64,000 nucleotides of DNA, from positions 233,501-297,500 of the forward strand of contig CAJNDS010002393.1 of NCBI GenBank assembly GCA_905221605.1. The letters run 5' to 3'. Position 1 is the first letter of the stretch. The number at the start of each line of letters is the position of its first letter. This document shows positions 31,999-42,777 of the stretch, in pieces. The notes beneath the pieces are model-generated. The model saw nothing but the letters and a program-made list of their open reading frames with translations. It made no database searches and was not told the DNA's origin. The stretch comes from Symbiodinium natans. Its lineage: Eukaryota > Sar > Dinophyceae > Suessiales > Symbiodiniaceae. A program made the translations under genes and the position numbers.

Positions 31999-34316
31999 GG
32001 GAGAAGTGGCTTTAGGGTTTAGGGTTTAGGGTTTAATGTTTAGGGGCGGTGGAGTTTTGGCAGCTGTTGTAGCCCCTAACAGGGCCGAAGTTTCTGAACT
32101 GTGTCTGGCGCTTCCCGAGCCAGTCTGCAATGAGCTGGAGCCTGCCTCTAGGGCCAGAGTTTTCACACGAACAAGTCTTTCTCTGGCCAACTGAGGAGAG
32201 CTACTTCTATTCCCTGCACACCTTGCAATGTGTGCGCAGTGCTTAGTTCCGGTTGTGGTGGTGCTGCCTCGATGTGCATCTGTTGCTGCGCTCCCTTCCC
32301 TCTGGACTCTGGACATCAAGGCAGTTCTTTTGCCAGAGCACAACGTGGCCTTGTAATTGCTCTTGCAGATTTCCTAGGCTCCCAGATGAAACCCTGATGT
32401 AGCTCCCTAGGCTTTGGCTGAACAAGTGGCCACTAGCAAGAGCTGGCGGTGCGCTCGTCTCGACTTGGTTTGTGCATGCCACGCTGCTTCTAGGCTGGAA
32501 GCAGCAGTTGCGGTTGCCTGTAGAGGTTTATAGGGTTTCGTCTTTTTTGGTAGTGCGGAGGGGGTCATTTAGCACGTGCAGGGCATCTGCGAATGAAGTT
32601 CATGGTTCAGCCACCGTTCCTGTAAACCTAAGGCTCCTAAGCCCTGGAGGCCCTAGACCGTTGAGAGTGTTGGCTAGGGTTTCTGAGCCTTATGCTAGGC
32701 TCTACATCTGCGAGAATCCGAGAGCTCTTGGTGGAGCCATCCCACCGCCAGGCAGGGTGCTCTCCTGTGACTGCTGCTTAGTTGATACCTGCCAACCCCA
32801 ACCTCCTAAACCCATGACCCTAGGTCAAAAAGTTTCAGGCTCCTAAACATTCCTAAACTCTTCTCTTGACTCTTAGCCCTTAAATCCAAAGTTTCAGGAA
32901 CTAAGATAGGGAAGAGATGGGCATCTAGAGAGTCTTTCGTACGGCCTATGTGGCCTCTCTCGCATCTCTTCTTTCTCGAAATCTAGCTCCAGCGAGGCCG
33001 AATTAACCCTTATAAGCCCTAAGCCCTACATCCTTAGAAGGAGGAAGGTGACTGCTGGTGGGTGGGAGAGTGGGTGGGCGGTGGTGGTACATACAGCACG
33101 CAGCACCGAACGTTGGGTGGGAACTCTGGTTGGCATCTAAGGCTTTCTTGGTGCAACCAATTAAACTTCTCATAGCCCTCAAAATAAAGCACAAAGACAT
33201 CTGCAGCATTATGAACGCCCACTGGTTCGCGCAAAGAAGCCGGCTTACGAAGCACTTGCAAGTCTCAGGGTCTTCTGGAGGGTTATTAAGGAAGTATGGC
33301 CCTATAGATTTCATAGCTGGATTGTGTGTGTATGGGTTGGTCGTACTTAGGCAATCTAAGTGTTTAGCAGGAGACGGGGCATGATATCTCGCTCCAGGAT
33401 TTCTGTGCTTAGGTCACTTATACCATGGGTTTTGGTAGGTTGGAGATATTGGTAAATATTATATATATATATATATATATGGAGTAACCCTATATCCTCA
33501 ACCCTGAACCCTAAATCCTAAACCCTACTATATGTATATGTACATAATTACATGCTGCCCAACATTCCTGTTCTAACTACATGGGCCGCTATAGTAGCTG
33601 GGGCAGGCGAGAAAGGCGAGGGTGGCGCCGAAGAGGAAGAAGACGATGGCTTGTCGTAGCCCGGCATGTGTCAGGGTTTTATCCCTGTTAGGTTTTTTAG
33701 GTGTCTCTGTTTTAGCCCTATGATAAAACAGAGCCCTAAACCCTAATCCCTAAACCCTTCAATTCTTGGGAAAAGGTTTTTTTTGTTTTTGCTTCGGCTA
33801 CTAGGGAAGTTTGTGCGTTGACCCCCTGAGGTAACAGTGGTACCACAGGTTTCAGGTTGTTCAGTCCACAAGCCAACCCCAAACCCTAAGTTCAATGTTA
33901 AGCCCTAAACCTAGGCCAGTTTCAGGTGGGATGTTTCTCCCAGACGATGCCTTACGGTACAGTTGCCCCCGTTTTCGACGACGCCTTATATACAGGCCCC
34001 GCTTGATGCCCATGTTCAGGCTTTCCTCGAGGCCCTACCGCTCCAGACCCATCACCCCCGAACGTGAGGAGGCAGTGGCACAATCATCCCTTTCCTTCCC
34101 CTCCAAAACTGGTTTCGGGTTTAGGGGGCTTGGGGTTGAGGGTTTAGGGATGCCCACTCCTGCGCAGGAAGTCTCATGCCCCCAAGCAAGCAAATTTATA
34201 ACAAGCTGTTACAATCGCTGCTTGCCGGCTGCGCCTTTTGGACTCTAGGGTGTGCATCAGTAAATGTGCTCGTATGTCGCTGCCAAGAGTTTGTTAGGTA
34301 TCTGATGCTAGCTGAG
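31999..34316. other. long D2 intron region; S5 not located
   Basis: TTTAGGG at 32010-32036; otherwise sparse repeats. Frames at 32026-32482 (minus), 32472-32846 and 33003-33384 show no domain. On the minus strand 33600-33660 reads AIVFFLFGATLAFLACP, S5-like but on the wrong strand. An AT run lies at 33455-33482. D2 S5 is expected here and not found. Confidence 0.4.
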
Positions 34317-34410
34317 GATGGTGCAGCGCTACAGAAGTGTTCTGTCCGCGCTACAGTACAGCATCGTGCACCTCTTCGGTGACTACCCGGAGACGGACTA
34401 TACAACCGAG
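34317..34410 (+). CDS. channel gene, D2 pore-helix and filter exon
   Basis: CTGAG|G acceptor (GTGCAG at 34326 is an alternative) and ACCGAG|GCCGAG (GC) donor. The frame RYRSVLSALQYSIVHLFGDY then PETDYTTE shows pore helix and filter together. The filter G-D-Y-P...D-Y-T matches D1 G-E-W-P...D-Y-T. It joins AKIIHFFG at 34672 in phase 0. Confidence 0.8.
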
Positions 34411-34671
34411 GCCGAGCCAGTTTGAAGTCGAGAGTTGAACTTAAACTTCAGCACGAGGCCACGTAGCCCCAGTTTAGGGTTTAGGGTTTAGGGTTTAGGG
34501 TTTAGCCAGCGGCATGCAAGTCGCGCATTCTGGCTCATTGCTTGTGTCATAGTTGTCTGCCTCCGTGCAGTAAGTAGGATTTACAAGTTCCTTGTAACCC
34601 CAAATAGGATATTTAAAGGGGACCCCAAATCCACTCACCAAAAACAGCAATGAAGCCCTGTTTCATGTCAG

Positions 34672-34702
34672 GCCAAGATCATCCACTTTTTCGGCATCAT
34701 GG
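34672..34702 (+). CDS. channel gene, D2 S6 first half
   Basis: ATGTCAG|G acceptor and ATGG|GCAGTT (GC) donor enclose 31 bases: AKIIHFFGIM plus one base. That base and GC at 35354 rebuild Gly, giving HFFGIMGGIAI. The intron before it (34411-34671) contains a TTTAGGG array at 34473-34505. Confidence 0.75.
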
Positions 34703-35353
34703 GCAGTTTGGCGGCATTCAACACCTGCAATCTCATACTCTCGACTCAACCCAGACCGAAACCATCGAAACGCTACTTTCATGATCCTCGGTGTTCTTGC
34801 TGGCTGCGGATTTGCGATGAGAGAGCCCTCTCCTCAACCCACCCTCAAACTATCGGGTGATTGGTTTGGGTGGCGGTTGTGTTCCATGGGAGTGCCCTGA
34901 ACATGCGCTCGAACACCTGCTAGTTATGAAAATTGTGTATATATTCCACCTGTCCGCGAAGATGCAAAAGGCAATCTTGAGCCCCCGGCCCGAAACCCTA
35001 AGCCCTAAACCCAAACGAAGGCCCAAGCCCAACAGTCTGCGGGGTCCTCTTCAGCTTTTCGACAATTCCCATCCGGCTTAGGGCTTATGGCGGTAGACGC
35101 TAGGGTACGCGCCTTGCCTCGTCATTGTAGCGGCTCAACCTGCCATCTGAAGTACAAAAGAGACCCTCCACAAATTGAAAGCGTGTGCCCAAACCATTAC
35201 CCTAAACACCCTACACCCTAGCCATGACCCTCTTCATGGAGTTACCAGGATGGGTTCCTATGCCATATACAGTCCCTGAGAAGGCCCTTTATAGGGTTCA
35301 GTATATTTCATTATGAGGATTAGACGGCCTACTCGCCCATCCTGGTATCTCAG

Positions 35354-35436
35354 GCGGCATTGCCATTATCTCCACATTCTGTGGGGTCTTCAGTGCTGGC
35401 TTTGTCGACTTCCTAGAGACGACAAGGACAGAGCAG
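35354..35436 (+). CDS. channel gene, D2 S6 second half
   Basis: ATCTCAG|G acceptor and GAGCAG|GCAACT (GC) donor. The frame GIAIISTFCGVFSAGFVD then FLETTRTEQ completes S6 and the first cytosolic turn. No proline hinge is present, unlike D1 and D3 (IP in both). It continues in phase 0 into the exon at 36250. Confidence 0.75.
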
Positions 35437-35479
35437 GCAACTGCCTGTGTTGGTCGACATGTCAATGCATTCTAATGTT

Positions 35480-35586
35480 GGTTTAGGGTTCAGGGTTTAG
35501 GGTTTAGGGTTTAGGGTTTAGGGTTTAGGGTTTAGGGTTTAGGGTTTAGGGTTTAGGGTTTAGGGTTTAGGGTTTAGGGTTTAGGG
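35480..35586. repeat. TTTAGGG array, about 12 copies
   Basis: A perfect array from about 35497 to 35585, 45-60 bases downstream of the D2 S6 exon and hence near the 5' end of its intron. A second array with a TTTCGGG variant lies at 35684-35744. Confidence 0.95.
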
Positions 35587-35763
35587 CCTCTTTGAGCGCT
35601 AGGTCCCTGCCCTCCGCACCGAATCGGTTTCAAAGGCCATCCCTGCACTCCAAAAGGACCTGGAAACGAGGTATGAGAATGGAGGGTTTAGGGTTTAGGG
35701 TTTAGGGTTTCGGGTTTAGGGTTTAGGGTTTAGGGTTTAGGGTTAAAAGGACCTGGAAACGGC

Positions 35764-35873
35764 ATATGGGGGTTTCCGAAATTAGGGGTACCTTATTGGG
35801 GTCCTTATTCGAAGGGAACCCTACTATTTGGGAATCTATATCGAGGGCACCCTTTTTTCGTAAACCCCCGTAT
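35764..35873. mobile_element. MITE-like family B, complete copy
   Basis: The termini ATATGGGGGTTTCCGAAA and TTCGTAAACCCCCGTAT are inverted repeats with few mismatches; 110 bases in all. It shares CTACTATTTGGG with copies at 6139 and 46719. It lies in the D2-D3 linker intron next to a TTTAGGG array. Confidence 0.7.
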
Positions 35874-36120
35874 CCAGAGATGAAGCCATCTCAGCTAGTT
35901 CTGCTTCTGGGTTCCCACACAGCTTGCACACGCATGCCTGGGACAAAAAGCTGCTGCGGAAGTGCTCTCAAATTTGGAGGCCAAGCAGAAGTCGTCCGAT
36001 TTCCTGCGTGCGACAGTGAAGATGAAGCTGGGCTTGAAGAAGGTGCTGGAGAACAGGAGCCTTGGATCTAACGGGACTTTCCAAGCCTGAGCTCTACATT
36101 GACCTAAACCCCAGACTCAT

Positions 36121-36413
36121 TGGTCCTTAGTAGGGAATGAGGGTATTCGCTACCTTATGTCCCCTTTATTGCCGGTTAAAGGGTTATATTCACTAGGACC
36201 TGTAATGAAACCTCAGCCTCTGGCCCGGGACATCGGCACAATGTCCCAGGCGTTCACGGCCCAGCGGGGAGTCAGCAACGATGCAGCCGCAACAGAATTC
36301 GGCACCGTCGATCTGCAATTTAGGGTTCATGCACTGGTTCTTGTAGGGACTTGGTGAATCAGGTAATTACCCGATATAGTCCCTCAAGTTCCCTCATTCC
36401 CTACCAAAAACCA
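36121..36413. mobile_element. family D inverted-repeat element enclosing an exon
   Basis: The arms TGGTCCTTAGTAGGGAATGA (left) and its near complement ending CCTACCAAAAACCA (right) match the small copy at 6724-6883. Here the pair brackets the channel exon at 36250-36301. A second small hairpin, GGGACAT/ATGTCCC, sits just before the acceptor. Confidence 0.6.
36250..36301 (+). CDS. channel gene, D2-D3 linker exon
   Basis: ATGTCCCAG|G acceptor and TTCG|GCACCG (GC) donor. The frame AFTAQRGVSNDAAATEF enters in phase 0 from 35436 and leaves one base that joins GA at 37471 to give Gly: EF-GASVQLFF. Phase fit on both sides is the main support. Confidence 0.65.
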
Positions 36414-37470
36414 GTACTTGGAGGGCTGAGGCGAGGGGAGTTCCATCATGGATCGAGGAGTTCAAGAGATCAATTTGCAGGAAAGACCTACGCTACCGAA
36501 CATCCAACAACTCTAGAATCACCGACTGATCGAGCTCTCGAAAGTAAGACTCAGAACAGCTCCTAGACAAAATGCTTTAGGGTTGAGGGCTTGGCGGTCG
36601 TTTGACCGAGGCATGGACCTCCATTCAGAGGTTTGCTCGTGCCACCTGGCGACCCTACACCAGGGTGTAGGGTTTAGGGTTTATTGAAATTATTCAGGGT
36701 TCAGGTCCGGGGAAAGTTTCGAGGAAAGTTTCGAGGAGTTTCGGGGAGTCTCGGTTTGGACCTTTGAATAATTTCAAGTTACAGGGGCTTGAGGGTTTAG
36801 GGTTTAGAACTTTCTCAAGCTGGGCTTACGTATGCAAACTCGTAAGGTAAAAGCCACAGCAAAGAAATTCCCAAAGAAGAAATAGTACAGAAGACATGTC
36901 TAGCTGCAACGGACCCATAGGTTAGTTCTAGTCTGAAAATGGAGTTCGATGAGGAACTCGGCAACCACGAGCCTCAGACCCCTCAAATCTCAAACTATGA
37001 GCCCCTAAAACCCTAACCCCCACCCCGCCACCCCCCCCCCCCCCCCCAAGCCCAAGACCTTTCGAAACCCAATGGCACCCTAAACCCCTATTCCTTCAGC
37101 CTTGGCTGGAATCTAGGCTTCGGGTCTAGGGTATACCGAAGCCTAGAACCCTAAACCCTGAGTTGAGGGGTTTGCCAGCTCTAGGGCGCGCAGCCAAGGC
37201 GATCATGTTCCGGCGTACCCCTGCAGGCACGGCTGGGTGGCAAGGGGGGCAGTTCTACGAAGTTTCGGTGGAAGTTGAGATACCCTGCTACATGGTTGGA
37301 TTCCTTAGAAGAAGGTCGTGTTTGAAACTGGAGATTTAGGGTTTCAGGGCTTCGGGTTCGGGGTTTCAGGGTTTCAGGGTTGTAGGGTTTTAGGGTTTAG
37401 TGCTTAGGGTGTTTCAGGGTTTATAAGGATGTGTCGGCTCCAGACGTGCGACCTGCGTGTTCTGCAGCAG
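36302..37470. other. intron, no firm exon
   Basis: An inverted pair TTGAAATTATTC / GAATAATTTCAA flanks a GTTTCGAGG repeat at 36683-36776. A C run lies at 37027-37047. The frame at 37200-37350 starting AIMFRRTPAGTAGWQGG is open but lacks phase fit. Otherwise there are TTTAGGG and CCCTAAA fragments. Confidence 0.45.
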
Positions 37471-37523
37471 GAGCCAGCGTCCAGCTGTTTTTCAGCACCG
37501 CTGTGGCGGCAGTCTCAGCAGAA
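37471..37523 (+). CDS. channel gene, D3 S1 exon
   Basis: GCAGCAG|G acceptor and GCAGAA|GTGAAC donor. The frame GASVQLFFSTAVAAVSAE is a hydrophobic helix parallel to the D2 S1 exon. It ends in phase 0 and joins D3 S2 at 38161. A GC donor six bases earlier is an alternative. Confidence 0.65.
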
Positions 37524-38160
37524 GTGAACATTGACTCACCTAAACCCTCCCTAAAGGCTCCTAATGTAGGTCCTTTTTGCGATGGCTATAGGGGATTATA
37601 GTGTATGCCGCTACCTTAGAAAAGTACTACATAGGACAACAAGAGGGTTTAGGGTTTAGGGGGTAGTTTGTTTTTTGGCAGCCCTAAACCCTAACGGGTT
37701 AGAACAGGGTTTAGGGTTAATCCTAGTCCCTGCAAATTTTGGGGGCACTACCGCGCCACGGCTTGGATCACTGTTCGTGGTCAAGGTAAGAACTCTAGTT
37801 TCCCTAACCATATCACCCTCTTCGGCCCTAGGGCCTGAAACCCTCAACCCCACCAAGATCGTGGCATTGATCAACACCATGGCGGCATCGATCCCCGAGA
37901 TCGCGCGGCCCTAAGATGTTTGCGAGGTTTCAATCCGCTGGGCTTATGGGAGTTGAGGGTTGAGGGTTGCGCGTTGAAGTATTTAAAGGACTGAATGCAT
38001 CTTAGGCTTTGATTTTTCAGCGGCTTACAGGATGTAAGTTGGGGTTTAAGGATTTAGGGCTTAGTTGGGGCAGGGGGGGGGGGGGGGGTGGAGTCCGGGT
38101 GGAAGGTTAAACGCTACAAGCCCTAAGCCTTACAAGCCCCACAAGCTGTGAGCTCCTCAG
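37524..38160. other. intron, no exon seen
   Basis: TTTAGGG near 37647; the overlapping frames at 37656-37914 on both strands show no domain. A G run lies at 38073-38090 and CCCTAA-type units at 38115-38140. Nothing else is supported. Confidence 0.5.
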
Positions 38161-38259
38161 GACAACACCCCTGCTGCCGCCACCGCATGCTTGGTCGTGG
38201 AAGTCGCTTGCACGGTGGTGTTTGTGGTCCACTACGCCGCGGAGCTGAGAATTGGAGAG
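38161..38259 (+). CDS. channel gene, D3 S2 exon
   Basis: CTCCTCAG|G acceptor and GGAGAG|GTCAGG donor, 33 codons, phase 0 to 0. The frame ATACLVVEVACTVVFVVHYA then AELRIGE has the S2 acidic residue after a hydrophobic stretch and the F-x-x-x-Y pattern. Strong voltage-sensor resemblance. Confidence 0.75.
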
Positions 38260-38404
38260 GTCAGGGTTCGTAAACCCTAAAACCCTAAACCCTCAACTTT
38301 GTGAAGCCCTAAACCCTAAACCCTAAACCCTAAACTCTAAACCCTAAACCCTAAACCCAAGCGGAGCGTAGCTTGTTTATGCCAGGAGCAGGGAATTCGG
38401 GCAG

Positions 38405-38428
38405 GAGCTTTGGAGCTTCTTCAACGAC
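38405..38428 (+). CDS. channel gene, D3 S2-S3 loop mini-exon
   Basis: GGGCAG|G acceptor and AACGAC|GCGGAG (GC) donor enclose eight codons, ELWSFFND, in phase 0. The pattern (K/E)-L-W-x-F-F-x-D directly before S3 is typical of voltage-gated channels. Very short, supported by phase and motif. Confidence 0.6.
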
Positions 38429-38711
38429 GCGGAGCCCTAAACTCCAGGCTCTAAACCCTCCTATAGCCTCCAAACCCCACTTAGGATTTAGCGTTTAGGG
38501 TTAGAACCCTAAACCCTAGAAACCCTAAACCCTAAACCCCTAAACCCCTAACCAAGCCGACAGCTCTTGCAGCGTCCTCTTCTCCGCAGCCTGGGGCTCC
38601 CCAGTCTCAAAGGTGGGCAGGAATGGCGCCGTGTGGGCCAGACAGGCCGCCGAGGTCAGGTCGACCGAGTCGACTGGGGGTTCTGGTAGCCTTGGTGGCC
38701 TTCAATGGCAC

Positions 38712-38889
38712 CTTGGTAAGTCAGTGGTACTTTTTTTTTGCCCTGTTTTTGGTTCAAGTGTTCCCTTTTTGGTAAGTCAGTGCTACTATTTTCCCCCCTG
38801 TTTTTGGTTCAAGTGTTCCCTTTTCAAGTAACCAACCCCCCCGCCCAAAAGGGGTGCCCTTGTTAAAATAGGATTGCTGGGCTACCAAG
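38712..38889. mobile_element. MITE-like family A copy with internal duplication
   Basis: It begins CTTGGTAAGTCAGTGGTAC and ends CTGGGCTACCAAG. A segment of about 56 bases beginning GGTAAGTCAGTG is duplicated in tandem (from about 38714 and 38771). The element ends ten bases before the first ATG (38900) near the CRAL-TRIO frame. Confidence 0.7.
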
Positions 38890-39713
38890 GCATAGCACCA
38901 TGGCCCCTCTGGAGCTTCTCCCTGAGCCTGAAGTCCAAGACCACCACCAAGTCTTGCCAAGCGGCGGCGCTTGGCCCCGACCCCAACCCAAGGGAGCTCA
39001 AACAGCTGGATAGGGCACTTCCGCAGTACATGCTGGACTATTGCAACGGAGATGCCAAGAAGGCCATGAAGAAATGGGCCGAAACACTGAAATGGCGGTG
39101 TGAGATTGACGACGAGGGCATCTTCAGCAAGCCAAGTCAAGATTTCTTTGCCATACAGCGCAACTATCCAACTTTCCTCCACCTACCAGACAAGGCGGGA
39201 CGCATGACCTATTGGGTCAACATCGGAGATTTGAACCCACAGGGACTTGATCGGGATGGCATGACGCTGGAGCGAATTCGAGATGACTATTTGTGGCAGA
39301 CGCTGTTTTTGTGGGATGTCTGGCTGAAGCGTGATGACAAGCAGGACCTTACCATTGTCCTCGACATGAAGGGCTTCCGCCTGTCCATGGTATCACCTAA
39401 GATGATCCGCGTCTTCTCAGCCTCTTACAACGTGGTTCAGACGCACATGCCGGATCGCGAGAAGCTTGTGGTCGTCGTCAACGCACCCGAATGGTGGCGG
39501 GCCGTTTGGGCCATCTTCCGCCCCTTCCTGCCGAAGAAGCAACAGGAGCGACTTAGGGTTTGCGAGAGCGAGGAGGAGGGCCTCAAGACACTCCGGGACC
39601 TCATCCCACCACAGAACATTCCCAAAGCCTACGGCGGGACGGGCATCGAGCTCGGCGCCGCGCCGGCCAACGTCATGCGCAACAAGTACGCGGCTGAAGG
39701 GTCGGGTCGGTGA
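38874..39713 (+). CDS. CRAL-TRIO (Sec14-like) lipid-binding protein
   Basis: CRAL-TRIO proteins bind a hydrophobic ligand (phosphoinositide, tocopherol, retinal) in a closed pocket and move it between membranes or regulate lipid kinases. Counting from 38874, residues 45-80 form the N-terminal helical bundle and 95-258 the Sec14 fold: IVLDMKGFRLSMV, then YNVVQTHMPDREKLVVVVNA, FRPFLPKKQQERL and the closing IPKAYGGT. The fold seems complete in one exon ending in TGA. The start is unsettled: 38874 is TTG inside a MITE end, the ATG at 38900 is out of frame, and the first in-frame ATG (about residue 53) would cut the bundle. So an upstream exon or a frameshift is likely. It lies inside the channel intron 38429-41400 on the same strand. 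Confidence 0.85.
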   Translation: MLGYQGIAPWPLWSFSLSLKSKTTTKSCQAAALGPDPNPRELKQLDRALPQYMLDYCNGDAKKAMKKWAETLKWRCEIDDEGIFSKPSQDFFAIQRNYPTFLHLPDKAGRMTYWVNIGDLNPQGLDRDGMTLERIRDDYLWQTLFLWDVWLKRDDKQDLTIVLDMKGFRLSMVSPKMIRVFSASYNVVQTHMPDREKLVVVVNAPEWWRAVWAIFRPFLPKKQQERLRVCESEEEGLKTLRDLIPPQNIPKAYGGTGIELGAAPANVMRNKYAAEGSGR

Positions 39714-41400
39714 TGTCCGGGGCAAAGCCCAGGGCTCTTCAGTACTCAGTACCCTTCATCATTTCTCCCCTCCTTTTTCTGCAAGGATTGTATGTCATGT
39801 CGGTTCCGTTTCAGGGCCATCATATACCAGCAAGACAGGGTGCCCTCATATTCTTACATAGGCCTAGCTGGAGAACCTTGCAGACTCCTCACTCCAGCAC
39901 CCCGGCTCCGTAGCCGCCAAACAAAAGCCATGGCATGAGCTGCCCCAGTCTGAAGACAGGATGGCGCTCGACAGACTCCTCCCGAGCTCTCGAGAAAAGT
40001 CTGCTCGGACTGCTGCTTTGCAACCTTGGTCCGGGGCCCACCGTGCCACCTTCTAAGAAGCTGTCTTTTGGGGGGTTAAGCATCATTTTACATGGCATAT
40101 GGGATTGTACCTGCCTTGCTTCGCTTTCGGTTCAGGATTCGGAGTCGCGTGGTCAGGGTTTCCAGGTTTTTAGTTGAGCGTCTGGGTGTTTTTGACGGAG
40201 GTGGACATCAGGCATGGCCCACTAAGAGGATGATGCTTGAAACCATCAAGAGGAGGATCTTTCAAAGTTCTAAAGTGGCTATGAAGCCTCTGAAGCACGT
40301 AAAGGCCCCCAAAATCCCATGCCGAGGCCTCAACCCCAAACCCCGAACCCTAAACCCTAAACCTGTAAACCCCAAACCCTAAACCCCCCTAAACCCTCTG
40401 AAACCTTCAATCCCCAAACCCCAAGCTCTACAAACCTTCAAACCCAAAACCCCAGACTTTATAAACCTTCAAACCCTATGAGCCCGAAACCCCAAGCTCG
40501 ACGAACCTTCAAACCACACCGCCCAAGCCGAGGGAGTTCGACTCCTCGCCAAGCCAAAGAGTGAAGGGGCCTCAGCATCAGAGAGGGTGCCCTTTATAGA
40601 CCCTAATCGAGGCACGTCTCGGGTTTGGAACGAGAGGGTTTTGGGGCTTCCACCTCGGATTAAACCCCCAAGCCCTAAACCCTGATCCTAGAGCCGTGAA
40701 TTTGCCTTGAATTCCTTCGGGGTCGCTTTTTCGATCCTTGGGGATTCTGGCTGGAAACCATGAAACGACCACCCAAAATAACCCCGAAGTCGGCAAGCCA
40801 CAGCATCCCAGAACCCCAAAAGCAACCAACCTCCTGACATCAGAAGCTGCGCCATGTCATGCTTCCCGAGGCCTTCTCCTTCTTCGGCATTATCGAAGCT
40901 GGGGCCTGCAACCGGGGTTTATAGGGTTTTTAGGGTTTTTAGGGTTTAGGATTCAGGGGCGCGGGATAAAGTTATGATAGCCGAATTATGCCATATATGC
41001 GCTTCCCCCTCCCGCAGCTATAGTCTGAAACTACAAGTTTTCCCCCGAACGCTTTCTGAGCTTCAGGGCGTAGGTCCCAGCAAGAGGCTTTATGGGGTTT
41101 GCAGGCATTAGGGCTTTAGGGCTTAGGGTTCAGGGTCTCAGGTTTAGCCCCAGACCCTTTTTGCCACGGACGTGTCCACACAAAGCCTACTTGTAGGCTT
41201 AAACCTAAATACTAAGTCCTGTACCGTGAGCTAGCAGCTAGCTCCTGCCCCCTAAACCCTAAACCCTAAACCCTAAACCCTAAACCCTAAACCCTAAACC
41301 CTAAACCCTAAACCCTAAACCCTAAACCCTAAACCCTAAACCCTAAACCCTAAACCCTAAACCCTAAACCCTACCTGCCCCGCCCGTCTCCGACGATGAG
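39714..41400. other. 3' flank of CRAL-TRIO block and intron remainder
   Basis: No repeat from 39714 to about 40320; frames on both strands there overlap and are unrecognised, and part is probably 3' untranslated sequence. A loose repeat CAAACCCC...CTCTACAAACCTTC follows at 40330-40520. Near 40850-40900 a frame reads KLRHVMLPEAFSFFGIIE, possibly a channel exon but not in register with its neighbours. TTTAGGG variants lie at 41100-41145. Confidence 0.45.
41251..41372. repeat. CCCTAAA array, about 17 copies
   Basis: A perfect array ending 28 bases before the acceptor of the D3 S3 exon. TTTAGGG-type repeats begin about 25 bases after that exon (41475-41520), so the exon stands between convergent telomeric arrays. 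Confidence 0.95.
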
Positions 41401-41448
41401 GACCTCATTGGGTGCTTGCCAGGCATCTTCGTCATTAGAAACTGGATT
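41401..41448 (+). CDS. channel gene, D3 S3 exon
   Basis: GATGAG|G acceptor and TGGATT|GCACAA (GC) donor, 16 codons in phase 0: DLIGCLPGIFVIRNWI. It parallels the D2 S3 exon in acceptor context and in the starting D-L-I. It enters in phase from ELWSFFND. Confidence 0.6.
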
Positions 41449-42709
41449 GCACAAGGCTGGAGCTGGGGATGGGGTTAGGGGTTAGGGGGTTTAGGGTTTA
41501 GGGTTTAGGGTTTTAGGGTGTAGGTTTTCAAGTGGTTCTAGGTTTGTAGGGTGCCGGGCTTAGCTTAGGGTTTTCGGAAGAAGGGGGCCTGGGAGGCTCT
41601 GCGTCGGCGTGTTTTGCTTATCGGGCTTGAAGTGCAGGCAGCGCACCTCTTTGGTGAGCCGAGATTTGTTTTCTGGATGTGCAGCAAGCTTCGGTCAGGT
41701 TCAAAAAGCAGGCCGTTCGCATTCATGCAGGTCACATCAGTTTTGGAGATTGTTGGGTGTACATGCAGATGCTGACAGATTTCCTTGGCAAGGAGCTCGC
41801 GGCCAGTATGTACACATGGTAATGTTTGAGTGACAAGCTTCTGTCCCGAAATCCTAAACCATAAGCCCTAAGCCCTCCAATTCTCAGCACTAAACTCTAA
41901 GCTCTACATCCAAAAATCCTAAATCTAAAGCCTAAACCTACAGAGGAAACACGAGTAGGGCCCTGAGATGCCCTGAGAGCAAATGGCAAACCACCATGGC
42001 ATCGGCTATTGCGAAGTGGATCTTTAGGGCTTTAGGGTTTAGGGTTGAGGGTTTGGGGTTTAGGGTTTAAGGTTTTGGGTTTAAGGTTTAGGGTTTAGGG
42101 TTTTGGGTTAGACAGGGTTTCGGCAATTAGGTCTTAGGGTGTTAGTATTTAGGATTCGAGGTTTGGGGTGTACAGTGGGGATCTAAAAGTTTCGAGATCT
42201 CAAAAGGAACATGCGGCAGCCAACGAAGAGAAGGCATGCTTCTGTTCAACAGCCCTAAACCCTAAACCCTAAACCCTAAACCCTAAACCCTAAACCCTAA
42301 ACCCTGAACTTTGATAATCCCTCTCAGGCCGTCCTCACAGCAGGGAGGAGTCAGTGGTGGAAGCCTTTAGTTGCCTGTCTCGAAAGCCGGACTTGCTGGT
42401 TCGTAGAAAGGGATTAGGGGAAGAGGCTGAAGAAAGGACACTATATCACTCCTCAAAGGTTTATATCGCGGGATATGTGGTGCTTCATTCCTTCATCCCC
42501 TATGAAGAGCTTTCGTACGGCAAGAGAGCCAAAGAGTCAGTGAGCGACATAGAGAGCGGGAGATTCGGTCATACCCCTGCAAGCGAGAGCCAGAGTGAGA
42601 GAGCGAAAGAGGCGCACTAAACCCTAAACCCCTAAACCCCTCAACCCTAAACCCTACACCCTAACCCATCATAATGAGTAGGCATGCCCTGCCGCGATGA
42701 TTACTGTAG
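41449..42709. other. intron, repeats
   Basis: TTTAGGG variants at 41475-41520 and 42020-42110; CCCTAAA at 42252-42307. The 88-codon frame at 42354-42620 is rich in Glu, Ser and Arg and not recognised. CCCTAAA units also occur at 42619-42665. Confidence 0.5.
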
Positions 42710-42777
42710 GCATGCTCCGGGCGCTGCGAATCCTCAACTTCCACATGTTCCACACCGAAGTTCGGATCATCGGTGGC
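42710..42777 (+). CDS. channel gene, D3 S4 exon
   Basis: ACTGTAG|G acceptor and GGTGGC|GCCCTT (GC) donor. The frame MLRALRILNFHMFHTEVRII then GG has S4-type arginines (LRALRIL) followed by the S4-S5 linker. It could join the S5 exon at 44567 in phase 0, though a linker exon may be missing. The 3' edge is uncertain. Confidence 0.65.

Noticed and set aside
33600-33660. Minus-strand peptide AIVFFLFGATLAFLACP, like an S5 helix
   Set aside because: Wrong strand for the channel gene and no clear splice sites; the plus strand is a Lys/Arg-rich stretch that gives hydrophobic complement by chance.
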